Shown here one piece after another: positions 28,083-36,259 of a DNA stretch of 64,000 nt; the first letter of the stretch is position 1; each line of letters opens with the position of its first letter. The translations under genes were made by a program, and so were the position numbers. The notes beneath the pieces were generated by a model that worked only from the letters and a program-made list of their open reading frames with translations, searched no databases and was not told the origin of the DNA. The stretch is taken from positions 310,001 to 374,000 of the forward strand of contig NZ_BNAY01000001.1 of NCBI RefSeq assembly GCF_014654365.1, given 5' to 3'. Source of the DNA: Amycolatopsis oliviviridis. GTDB taxonomy: Bacteria; Actinomycetota; Actinomycetes; Mycobacteriales; Pseudonocardiaceae.

Positions 28083-31010
28083 ATGACCGCCGAACTGACC
28101 CGTACCAGCCCACTCGAAGACGCGCTGCACGCCCGGATCAAGGGCGAAGTCGCCTTCGACGACTACACGCGGCACCTGTTCTCCCGCGACGCGAGCATGT
28201 ACTCGATCATGCCGCGAGGTGTCGTGTTCCCCCTCGATCACGAGGACGTCGCCGCCGCCGTCGCCACCGCCGCGGAGTTCGGCGTGCCCGTCGTCCCGCG
28301 AGGGGCGGGCACCAGCCTGGCCGGGCAGACCGTCGGCCCCGGCCTGGTGCTCGACCTGTCCCGGCACCTGAACCGGATCATCGAACTCGACCCCGTCGCG
28401 CGCACCGCCGTCGTCGAACCCGGTGTCGTCCAGGACCAGCTGAACAAGGCGGCGGCCGCGCACGGGCTGATGTTCGGGCCGGACACCTCCACCAGCAACC
28501 GCGCCACCATCGGCGGCATGGCGGGCAACAACTCGGCAGGCTCCGGGTCGCTGACCTTCGGGATGACCATCGACCACATCCGCGCGCTGGACGTCGTCCT
28601 CGCCGACGGTTCCACCGCGCGGTTCGAGCCGGTGAGCGAGACGGAACGCGTACGGCGTGCCGAGGCGGACACCCTCGAAGGCCGCATCTACCGCGAACTC
28701 CCCGCACTCGTCACCGCGCACGAGGACACCATCGCCAAAGGGATGCCGGTGTTCTGGCGTCGCGCCTGCGGCTACCGGCTCGACCGCCTCGCCGGGTACG
28801 GCGACGACAATCCCTTCGACCTGGCCAAATTCGTCGTCGGGGCGGAAGGCACGCTCGTGCTCGCCACCCGGATCGAAGTCGACCTGGTGCCCAAACCGAA
28901 GAAGACCGTCTACGCGGTCGGGCATTTCGAGACGACGCACGGCGCGATCTCGGCCACGCTCGACGCGCTCAGCTGCGGGCCGCATCAGGTCGAGATGATG
29001 GACAAGACCATCCTCGACCTGTCCCGGCGGAAGATCGAGTACGCCGACCTCGGTAATCACCTCGTCGGCGATCCGGCGGCGCTGCTGTTCGTGTCCTTCT
29101 CCGGCGACGACGAAGCCGGACTGGCGGCCAAACTCGACGAGGTCGCCGCGTTGTGGGAGCGCAACGGGCACGGCTATCACACGCTCAAGCTCGTCACCGC
29201 CGCCGAACAGGCCGCGCTGCTCAAGGTGCGCAAGTCCAGTCTCGGGCTGCTGATGGCCGCCGGTGAAGGCACCAAACGGCCGCTGGCGTTCATCGAGGAC
29301 ACCGCGGTCGCCCCCGAGCATCTCGCCGAGTACACCGCGCGGTTCAAGGAGATCCTCGACGAGCACCGTCTCGAAGCCGGGTTCTACGGTCACTGTTCGG
29401 TCGGCTGCCTGCACATCCGGCCGTTCGTCGACCTCACCGATCCCGCGCAGGTCGACACGATGCGCGTGGTCGCGGAGAAGATCAAGGACCTCGTCGCCGA
29501 ATTCGGCGGCGTGAACTCGTCTGAACACGGGGACGGCCTGGCCCGTTCGGAGTTCAACCGCGAGATCTTCGGCGACGAGCTCTACGAAGCCATGCGCCAG
29601 GTCAAGAAGCTGTTCGATCCGGCGGGCACGATGAACCCCGGCAAGATCGTCGACGCGCCGCCGATGACCGAGAACCTGCGCGACCGCGACGCCCTGCCGC
29701 CCGCGCCGCCGCTGCGGACGATGCTGTCGTTCGAGGTCATCGGCGGGGGCGGGATGCGCGACGCCGCCGACCGCTGCATGAACATCGGGCTCTGCCGCAA
29801 GACCACCGGCGGGGTGATGTGCCCGTCGTACCAAGTGACCTTGCAGGAAGAGCATTCCACGCGCGGTCGCGCCAACGCCCTCGTCAAAGCACTGTCCGAA
29901 CCGGACCCGAAGGCCGCGCTCGGCGGGGACCGGCTGCACGAGATCCTCGATCTGTGCCTGATGTGCAAGGCCTGCAAGAGCGAATGCCCGATGAGCGTCG
30001 ACATGGCCTCGCTCAAGGCCGAGACCCTGCACCAGCATCACGAGGAGCACGGCACACCACTGCGGTCGCGGATCTTCGGCTCGATCCGGTTCCTCAACCG
30101 GCTCGGTTCGGCCACCGCGCCGCTGTCCAACCTGCCCGGCCGGATCGGGTCGCTGCGCAAGCTCATGGAACGGACCGTCGGCATCAAGGCCGAACGGCCG
30201 CTGCCGAAGTTCGCGCGGGACAACCTCGTGCGCTGGAACCGCCGCCGGAGCACGACACCGGGGTCGGCGGGCACGGTGAACTGGCTGGCGGACTCCTTCA
30301 CCACCTTCACCGAACCGCAGATCGGCAAGGCGGCCATCGAACTGCTCGAAAGCGCGGGCTGGGCCGTGGAACTCGCGTCCGGCGGCTGCTGCGGGCGGTC
30401 GAGCCTGTCCAAGGGGCTGCTCGACGACGCCAAGAAGAAGGCCACCGGACTGGTCACGTCCTTGGCCCGCGACACCGAACCGGGATCGCCGATCGTCGGC
30501 TGCGAGCCGTCGTGCGTGTTCACCTTGCGGGACGAGACCTTGGCCTTGCTGCCGGAACTGCCCGAAGCGCGGCAGATCAAGGAGCGAGTGCGCCAGGTCG
30601 AGGAACTGCTCGTCGAGGCCATCGACGACGGCAGGCTGAAGTTGCCGGAGCGATCGTGGCTCAGCGGGCGGCGGGTGGTCTTCCACGGTCACTGTCACCA
30701 GAAAGCGGAGGTCGGCACCGCCGCCACCATGGCGCTCCTACGTCGCATCCCGGGCCTGGAGGTCGCCGAAATCGACTCCGGCTGCTGCGGGATGGCGGGC
30801 TCGTTCGGCTTCGAGGCCGAACACTACGAGACCTCGATGGCCGTCGGCCGAGACCGGCTTTTCCCAGCCCTGGAACAAGAACCGGCCGAAACACTGGTCG
30901 CCGCCACCGGGGTCTCCTGCCGTCAGCAGATCTTCCACGGGGCGGGCCGGACCGCGTGGCACCCGCTCGAACTGGTCCGCGAAGCGCTCGGGGGTTCGGC
31001 ATGCGCCTGA
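28083..31010 (+). CDS. fused FAD-linked oxidase and Fe-S subunit (glycolate oxidase GlcD-GlcF type)
   Basis: 975-residue fusion. Residues about 30-240 are the FAD-binding PCMH domain (PRGAGTSLAGQTVGPGLVLD, GGMAGNNSAGSGSLTFGM), and 240-530 the FAD-linked oxidase C-terminal domain (HCSVGCLHIRP, NSSEHGDGLARSEF, DPAGTMNPGKIV). A two-cluster ferredoxin region follows (about 560-650) with CMNIGLCRKTTGGVMCPSY and CLMCKACKSECPMS, and then two CCG domains (GGCCGRSS and SGCCGMAG). GlcD and GlcF are usually separate proteins; this fused form is found in actinobacteria and others. It oxidises a D-2-hydroxy acid such as glycolate or D-lactate and passes electrons to the quinone pool. Starts 10 bp after the aminotransferase, fitting glycolate to glyoxylate to glycine. 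Confidence 0.92.
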   Translation: MTAELTRTSPLEDALHARIKGEVAFDDYTRHLFSRDASMYSIMPRGVVFPLDHEDVAAAVATAAEFGVPVVPRGAGTSLAGQTVGPGLVLDLSRHLNRIIELDPVARTAVVEPGVVQDQLNKAAAAHGLMFGPDTSTSNRATIGGMAGNNSAGSGSLTFGMTIDHIRALDVVLADGSTARFEPVSETERVRRAEADTLEGRIYRELPALVTAHEDTIAKGMPVFWRRACGYRLDRLAGYGDDNPFDLAKFVVGAEGTLVLATRIEVDLVPKPKKTVYAVGHFETTHGAISATLDALSCGPHQVEMMDKTILDLSRRKIEYADLGNHLVGDPAALLFVSFSGDDEAGLAAKLDEVAALWERNGHGYHTLKLVTAAEQAALLKVRKSSLGLLMAAGEGTKRPLAFIEDTAVAPEHLAEYTARFKEILDEHRLEAGFYGHCSVGCLHIRPFVDLTDPAQVDTMRVVAEKIKDLVAEFGGVNSSEHGDGLARSEFNREIFGDELYEAMRQVKKLFDPAGTMNPGKIVDAPPMTENLRDRDALPPAPPLRTMLSFEVIGGGGMRDAADRCMNIGLCRKTTGGVMCPSYQVTLQEEHSTRGRANALVKALSEPDPKAALGGDRLHEILDLCLMCKACKSECPMSVDMASLKAETLHQHHEEHGTPLRSRIFGSIRFLNRLGSATAPLSNLPGRIGSLRKLMERTVGIKAERPLPKFARDNLVRWNRRRSTTPGSAGTVNWLADSFTTFTEPQIGKAAIELLESAGWAVELASGGCCGRSSLSKGLLDDAKKKATGLVTSLARDTEPGSPIVGCEPSCVFTLRDETLALLPELPEARQIKERVRQVEELLVEAIDDGRLKLPERSWLSGRRVVFHGHCHQKAEVGTAATMALLRRIPGLEVAEIDSGCCGMAGSFGFEAEHYETSMAVGRDRLFPALEQEPAETLVAATGVSCRQQIFHGAGRTAWHPLELVREALGGSACA

Positions 31011-31744
31011 TCCGCTTCGGCGTCGAGGGAACCGCCCGGACAGGATGCGTGGAGGGCGACCTCGTGCGCGCCTACGACCCTGTCACCGGCCCCGGCGAAG
31101 TCGTCGGCCCGCTGTCCGGCGTCCGGCTGCTCGCGCCGTGCGATCCGCGGACGATCGTGTGCGTCGGCAGCAACTATGCCTGTCAGCTGAAGGAAAAGGG
31201 CCGTCCGTGGCCTGAGCGGCCTGCCCTGTTCCTCAAGGCTCCCAACGCAGTCACCGGCCCAGGGCAGCCGATCCTGCGTCCGCCCGAGGTCGAACGCCTG
31301 GAGTACGAGGGAGAACTGGCCGTCGTCATCGGCAAGACCGCGCGGAACCTGACCGCCGAGGACGCTTTCGAGCACGTCCTCGGCTACACCTGCGCCAACG
31401 ACGTCACCGCGCACGACTGGCGGGCCGACGGGCAATGGGCGCGGGCGAAGAGCGCCGACACCTTCCTGCCGCTCGGCCCCTGGATCACCACCGGCATCGA
31501 GAACGGAGACCTCGAGGTGACCACCCGGATCAACGACCGGACCGTCCAGCGGTCCACCACCGGGGAGATGATCTTCGGGGTGCCCGCGATCCTCGCGTGG
31601 GTGACCCGCTGGTTCACCCTGCGCCCCGGTGACGTCGTGCTCACCGGCAGCCCGGCCGGGGTCGGGCCGATGAAGCCGGGGGACGAGGTGACGGTGGCGA
31701 TCGAAGGCGTCGGCGAGCTGACCAATCCGGTCCGGCGTGCTTGA
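31001..31744 (+). CDS. fumarylacetoacetate hydrolase-family protein
   Basis: 247-residue FAH-fold enzyme. The metal ligands are visible in LEYEGELAVVIGK (ExE) and ANDVTAHDW (Asp), with the family's FLKAPNAVTGPG entry loop, DTFLPLGPWI and VLTGSPAGVGPMKPGD. The family includes fumarylpyruvate hydrolases, acylpyruvases, oxaloacetate decarboxylases and tautomerases. It starts inside the last codons of the oxidase gene (10-base overlap), so it is translationally coupled and likely acts on a product of the same pathway. An oxaloacetate or 2-oxo-acid role would fit but is not proven. Confidence 0.88.
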   Translation: MRLIRFGVEGTARTGCVEGDLVRAYDPVTGPGEVVGPLSGVRLLAPCDPRTIVCVGSNYACQLKEKGRPWPERPALFLKAPNAVTGPGQPILRPPEVERLEYEGELAVVIGKTARNLTAEDAFEHVLGYTCANDVTAHDWRADGQWARAKSADTFLPLGPWITTGIENGDLEVTTRINDRTVQRSTTGEMIFGVPAILAWVTRWFTLRPGDVVLTGSPAGVGPMKPGDEVTVAIEGVGELTNPVRRA

Positions 31745-31875
31745 AGGCGGAACACACGTGCTTGAAGGCGGATCTCGCGTGTCTGGAGGCGGATCTCGTG
31801 AGTTCCGCCTTCAAGCACGCGAGATCCGCCTCTGAGCACGCGAGTTCGAGGTCTGATCACGCGAGATCGTCACAC
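31741..31875. repeat. interlocking inverted and direct repeat block
   Basis: About 135 bp between convergent genes. It contains several variants of a roughly 20-base unit on both strands: GCTTGAAGGCGGA appears at the start and its complement TCCGCCTTCAAGC at 31804, with further GCGAGATCCGCC-like units. It can fold as alternative long hairpins and probably ends both transcripts. Confidence 0.72.
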
Positions 31876-31883
31876 TCGCGGCT

Positions 31884-33452
31884 TCAGATCACCTCGAAGT
31901 TCGCCATCATCGCCATGTCCTCGTGTTCGGCGTTGTGGCAATGGAAGACGTACCGCCCGCGGTAGCCGTCGAAGCGCGCGACGACCTCGACCGACTCGCC
32001 CGGGGCCAGGTCCACGGTGTCCTTGATGCCGCCGTCGAACGGCCCCGGTTCACGCCCGCCGCGCGAGAGGATCCGGAATCCCACCAGGTGCAGATGCACG
32101 GGGTGGTGGATGTCGGCGACGAACCGCCAGATCTCCGCGTCGCCGAGGCGCGGGCTCGCCGACATCAGGTCGGGCGAGAACGGTTCCCCGCCGATCACCC
32201 AGCCCGCGCGCCCATGGACGGTACCCGCGCGGAACGAGAAATCGCGCGTGACCGTCGCCTGTTCGCGCGTGAGCGGCGGGATTTCGGCGAGTTTCGCGGG
32301 AATCCGGCTGTCGTCCGGGGCGCGGCGGGCGACGACGAACCGCATGACCTGGGCGGTCGAGCCGGTGCCGAGCCGGTTCACGAGGGTGACCTCGGTGCCG
32401 ACCGGATACCGGCCGAAGTCGACGACGACGTCGTACCGTTCCGCGGGTGCGATCGGGAGATGGTCGTGTTCGCGTGGCGCGTCGAGCAGGCCTTGGTCGG
32501 CGCCGATCTGGACGAATCCGCCCCCGCCGGGTGGCGGCGGGTCCAGCGCGAGATCGTAGCGGCGGGCGTTGGAGCCGTTGAGGACACGCAGCCGGTACCG
32601 CACGGCCGCCACCTCGTGCACCGGCCACGGGGCCCCGTTGACGAGGATGACGTCTCCGAAAACGCCTTCCACGTAAGCACTTTCCACTCCAGGCGTGGTC
32701 CGCAGCGTCCGATCGAGGGAGGGGTACGCGAAGGCGCCGTGCTCGTCGAAGGAGCGGTCGGCGATCATCAGTGGCAGCTCGCGGTCCCCGGACGGGAGCC
32801 CGAGGGCGTCTTCCTCGTCGTCGCGGACCAGATGGAAACCGGCCAGGCCCCGGTAGACGGCCGGACCGGTGAAGTCCATGCGGTGATCGTGGTACCACAG
32901 CGTCGCGGCCCGTTGCCGCAACGGGAAGACGTAGTCGCGCTCGCCCTCGGTGATCCGGGCGCGCGAGTCGGCCATGCCGTGGCCGCCGTGCCCGGCGTCC
33001 CAGCCGGACTTCGGCAGGACGAGGTCGGTCGGATAGCCGTCGGAGTCGGCGGGCGTGTGCCCGCCGTGCAGGTGGACCACGGTCGGGACGGGGAGTTCGT
33101 TGCGGTGGCGCACCACCGTCGTCCGGTCCCGCCGCGATTCGATCGTCGGGCCGGGGAAGATCCCGTCGTAACCCCAGATCGGCGTCCGCACACCGGGCAG
33201 GATCTCGGCCGTCGCCGCCCGCTGGGTGATCGCGTAGTGATCCGCGTCGGCCGTCCTTTGTGGACGCAGGACCGGCGGGATCGGCAGTGGGACCCGGAAG
33301 GGCTGTGGCAAGGGGAGCCCGCTGCGCAGCAACTCGCCGGTCCCCGGCGAACCCTGCGCGATCAGCCGGGGCGCGGCGATCCCCGCGGCGACGAGGACCC
33401 CGGCCCCGCCGGCGAGGCCGAAGAACGTCCTTCGGGGCATCGGGCGGCTCAT
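31884..33452 (-). CDS. multicopper oxidase (CotA/bilirubin-oxidase type)
   Basis: 522-residue three-cupredoxin oxidase. All four copper motifs are present in order: HLHGGH, WYHDH, HPVHLH and HCHNAEHEDMAMM, the last holding the type 1 Cys-His pair and a methionine axial ligand. The N-terminus PRRTFFGLAGGAGVLVAAG is a twin-arginine signal, so it is exported folded with copper. It should oxidise phenols, bilirubin-like compounds or metals at the cell surface. The start overlaps the stop of the preceding four-helix membrane protein (ATGA). Confidence 0.94.
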   Translation of the reverse strand: MSRPMPRRTFFGLAGGAGVLVAAGIAAPRLIAQGSPGTGELLRSGLPLPQPFRVPLPIPPVLRPQRTADADHYAITQRAATAEILPGVRTPIWGYDGIFPGPTIESRRDRTTVVRHRNELPVPTVVHLHGGHTPADSDGYPTDLVLPKSGWDAGHGGHGMADSRARITEGERDYVFPLRQRAATLWYHDHRMDFTGPAVYRGLAGFHLVRDDEEDALGLPSGDRELPLMIADRSFDEHGAFAYPSLDRTLRTTPGVESAYVEGVFGDVILVNGAPWPVHEVAAVRYRLRVLNGSNARRYDLALDPPPPGGGGFVQIGADQGLLDAPREHDHLPIAPAERYDVVVDFGRYPVGTEVTLVNRLGTGSTAQVMRFVVARRAPDDSRIPAKLAEIPPLTREQATVTRDFSFRAGTVHGRAGWVIGGEPFSPDLMSASPRLGDAEIWRFVADIHHPVHLHLVGFRILSRGGREPGPFDGGIKDTVDLAPGESVEVVARFDGYRGRYVFHCHNAEHEDMAMMANFEVI

Positions 33453-33856
33453 CGGCTCGCCCGCCAGGTCTGCGGCCGCCAGACGGCGATCGTCGTCAGC
33501 GCCATTCCGGTGACCAGGGCGACGCCGAGCGGGATGTGCAGATCGAGTGCGCCCGCCAGCCCGGCGAAGTACTGCGCGGTCTCGCCCGCCGCGAGCAGCA
33601 GGCTGACCCAGAACAGCCAGCGTGGCCCGCGCACCAGCCAGAGGGCCAGCGCCGCGAAGATCTGCGCATACGCCACGAACGACACGACGTCGGCGCCCAG
33701 ACGATGTAGCGACAGCATGTCGTAGGCACCGCCGAGGTAGCCGCCGGCGAACACCGGCTGACCGATGATCGCGACGGCGTGGGCGCTCACGAGCACCCGG
33801 TTCACCACCAGGGTCCCGTTCGCCTTCCGGCTCGGGCTGGTCAGGGTTTCACTCAC
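33449..33856 (-). CDS. small membrane protein upstream of multicopper oxidase
   Basis: 135-residue protein with four hydrophobic helices (about 20-42, 58-74, 79-97 and 106-122) and charged ends. No catalytic motif seen and no family recognised. Translationally coupled to the multicopper oxidase, so it may be part of its electron-transfer or copper-handling context. Its promoter region is divergent from a LysR gene. Confidence 0.75.
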   Translation of the reverse strand: MSETLTSPSRKANGTLVVNRVLVSAHAVAIIGQPVFAGGYLGGAYDMLSLHRLGADVVSFVAYAQIFAALALWLVRGPRWLFWVSLLLAAGETAQYFAGLAGALDLHIPLGVALVTGMALTTIAVWRPQTWRASR

Positions 33857-33883
33857 GTGATCGAACGTAAGAGCCGACGCCTT

Positions 33884-33898
33884 ATGCTGTCCAAGACA
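33884..33898. promoter_or_regulatory. LysR box candidate, second copy
   Basis: ATGCTGTCCAAGACA identical over 15 bases to 4343-4357. It lies between a divergent LysR gene and the membrane protein/multicopper oxidase operon. Confidence 0.55.
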
Positions 33899-33936
33899 AG
33901 ATCTGTTATCTGTTCATAACAAGCGAGGTATCAACG

Positions 33937-34839
33937 GTGGATCTCCTGGCCCTCCGGTACTTCCAGACGGTCGCCCGGCTCGAACACGTCGGCCGCGCCG
34001 CCGAGAAGCTGCGTGTCGCGCAACCCTCGCTCAGCCGGACCTTGGCCAGGCTGGAAAACGACCTCGGCGTACCCCTGTTCGACCGGCACGGCCGCCGGAT
34101 CCGGCTCAACAGGTTCGGGGCCGCGTTCCTCCGTCGCGTCGACCGGGCGCTGGCCGAACTCGACGACGCCCGGCAGGAGCTCGACGACGCCGCCGGGCTG
34201 GAACGCGGGACGGTCACCGTCGCGGCCGAAAGCCTGCTTGCCCTCACCGAACCGCTGCGCACCTTCGTGCCCGGACATCCTCTGGTGGACGTGCGGCTGT
34301 CGCAGGCGTCGGCGGAGGGAATGGCGGAGAAGCTGCGTTCCGGCGACGTCGACCTGTGCGTCACGTCGCAACCCTTGTCCGGCAACGACATTCAGAGCCG
34401 AGTGCTGCTCGACGAACGGGTGATGCTGTGCGTTCCGGCAGGTCACCGGCTCGCCGGCCGCGGCCGCGTCTCACTCGCGGATCTCGCGGGGGAGCCGTTC
34501 CTCACCACACGGCCCGGCTACTGGCAGCGCGCGCTCGTCGAACGCCTCTTCGCGAAGGCCGGTCTGGACCTGTACATCGTCTGCGAGGGCGACGAAGCCG
34601 CTGTGCTCTTCCAGCTCATCGACGCCGGTCTCGGCATCGCGTTCGTGCCTTCCCTGGGACTGCGGGCCGACACGAGCACGACGGTGGTCTGGCTCGAGGT
34701 CGACGACCCCGAGTGCCGGCGCGTGCTCAGCGTCGTGTGGCGCGAGGCCACCTACCTTTCCACCGCCGCCCGACGCTTTCGCGACCACGTGGTCGGGCAC
34801 TTCCACGCGCAGGCCGAAGCCGGGTCCCGGTCGGATTGA
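33937..34839 (+). CDS. LysR-family regulator
   Basis: 300-residue LysR protein. Helix-turn-helix and wing: YFQTVARLEHVGRAAEKLRVAQPSLSRTLARLENDLG, VPLFDRHGRRIRLNRFG. The effector domain follows with SGDVDLCVTSQPL and the GLGIAFVPSLGL loop. Divergent from the multicopper oxidase operon and likely its regulator. GTG 33937 gives the canonical VDLLALRYF start. Confidence 0.9.
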   Translation: MDLLALRYFQTVARLEHVGRAAEKLRVAQPSLSRTLARLENDLGVPLFDRHGRRIRLNRFGAAFLRRVDRALAELDDARQELDDAAGLERGTVTVAAESLLALTEPLRTFVPGHPLVDVRLSQASAEGMAEKLRSGDVDLCVTSQPLSGNDIQSRVLLDERVMLCVPAGHRLAGRGRVSLADLAGEPFLTTRPGYWQRALVERLFAKAGLDLYIVCEGDEAAVLFQLIDAGLGIAFVPSLGLRADTSTTVVWLEVDDPECRRVLSVVWREATYLSTAARRFRDHVVGHFHAQAEAGSRSD

Positions 34840-34856
34840 CCAGGACCCGGCTTCGG
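34814..34856. terminator. bidirectional terminator overlapping lysR end
   Basis: 14-bp perfect stem CCGAAGCCGGGTCC, 15-base loop. The left arm is within the last lysR codons; the right arm reaches close to the convergent protease stop codon. Confidence 0.8.
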
Positions 34857-34863
34857 AAAGTGA

Positions 34864-35958
34864 CTACTGGTTGAGCGCGACGCCGTAGGCGCTCATGGCC
34901 TCGCCGATCGGCTGGAAGTACGAAGTCCCGCTGCCCTTGCCCGAGGTGATGCCCAGGCCGACGCTGCCGGAGAACAGGCAACCGCCCGAGTCACCGGGGT
35001 TGACCAGCGCGTTGGTCTGGATCAGCTGGTAGACCGAGCCTTCGGAGTAGTTCACCGTGACGTTCAGCCGCTGCACGGAACCCGAGGTGAGGCGGGTGGT
35101 GCTGCCGCTCTTGCTGATCCGCTGCCCGACGGTGGCGGATCCGGCGGAGGAGATCTTCTGGGTGGAGCCGTTCCACAGGGTGACGGCGCCGGGGCCGCTG
35201 CCGCTGGTGTTGCGGATCAGGCCGTAGTCGTTGTTCGGGAAGCTGGCGCCCTGCGACGGGCCGACGTTCCACTGCGACACCGCGCGGGTGCAGTGACCGG
35301 CGTCGAGGATGTAGTTCTGGCCGCCCTTGTTGGTGTTGAACCCGACCGAGCAGCGGGTGCCGCCGCCGGTGATGGCTTCGCCGTTGTAGATCGCGGTGTG
35401 CATCTCGCCGGTGGTCCGCTCCACCCGGACCCGGTCACCGAGCGCTTCGGCGGCCTTCAAGAGGGCTTCGGAGCCCTTGGCCGCGTCGGACACGGTCAGC
35501 ACCACCTGGTTGGACTTCGGGTCGAGGCCGATCGACGTGTGCGTGACCGTCGGCAACGCCTGCAGGGTGTCCTGCGCGCTCGCCAGCGCCGCGCTGGAGT
35601 GCTTGACCACCCGGGCCTGCGCCCCGCTCGCGGTGACCTGGTCCGCCGCGGCCTGGTCGAGCACGTTCACCACCGGCTTGGCGGCGTCGTCGAGGTAGCC
35701 GTCGGCGGCGCGCTCGCCGAGGGACGCCGTGACCCGCTGCAGCGTCGCGACGCTGGCTGTCTGCGTCCGGAGGAACTCGACGGCGGCGGCCTGGCTGATC
35801 CCGGCCTCCGAAGCGAGGGACGTCACCGCCTCCTGTTGCACGGTGGGGGAGTAGCCCTCGATCGTCGTGGCGGTGGCCGTCGACGGGGCGAGGAAACCGA
35901 CGGCCGCGGCCGCGGCCACCAGGGTGATGGCGGTACGGGCTAAGGGGTTTGGGCGCAT
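34864..35958 (-). CDS. secreted S1-family serine protease (streptogrisin/alpha-lytic type)
   Basis: 364-residue preproprotease. Signal peptide about 1-32; a pro-region of roughly 140 residues including the alpha-lytic pro-domain-like segment YNGEAITGGGTRCSVGFN at its end; then the mature chymotrypsin-fold domain of about 180-190 residues. Catalytic residues: His in LDAGHCTR, Asp in NNDYGLIR, Ser in NPGDSGGCLF. Streptogrisin-type proteases are secreted and mature by cutting their own pro-region. Cysteines form the two usual pairs. The 5' leader contains a short GC hairpin (36047-36068). Confidence 0.93.
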   Translation of the reverse strand: MRPNPLARTAITLVAAAAAVGFLAPSTATATTIEGYSPTVQQEAVTSLASEAGISQAAAVEFLRTQTASVATLQRVTASLGERAADGYLDDAAKPVVNVLDQAAADQVTASGAQARVVKHSSAALASAQDTLQALPTVTHTSIGLDPKSNQVVLTVSDAAKGSEALLKAAEALGDRVRVERTTGEMHTAIYNGEAITGGGTRCSVGFNTNKGGQNYILDAGHCTRAVSQWNVGPSQGASFPNNDYGLIRNTSGSGPGAVTLWNGSTQKISSAGSATVGQRISKSGSTTRLTSGSVQRLNVTVNYSEGSVYQLIQTNALVNPGDSGGCLFSGSVGLGITSGKGSGTSYFQPIGEAMSAYGVALNQ

Positions 35959-36238
35959 ACCGGTGACTCACTTTCGCGAGGGAGATCCAGCGCGAAGGAG
36001 GGCCGCACTGGACACAGTGGGGTCGCCGGGTACGGCCAAGGTGACCCGGCACCGGTGATCCGGTGCCGATCATGGTGATCCGCGCGGCCGACGGCGGATA
36101 CCGACTTTCGTTGGACAGGAAGAAAGATAGGTACCCCGCCGTTCGGCCTACCGACGTATTCGCGCACAGCAAACGGAGTTCGTGCCGGTCGGGTTCACAC
36201 GCCTGGCCTAGCGTCTTGAGTGGCGCGGGTGGTTTGAA

Positions 36239-36259
36239 CCACCTGAATCACTCAGGTGG
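36239..36259 (-). terminator. terminator hairpin of SGNH gene
   Basis: 8-bp stem CCACCTGA with a 5-base loop overlapping the stop codon of the SGNH hydrolase gene. Confidence 0.6.

Noticed and set aside
31741..31875. CRISPR array
   Set aside because: Repeats are inverted and of unequal spacing without regular spacers, and no cas gene is in the window.
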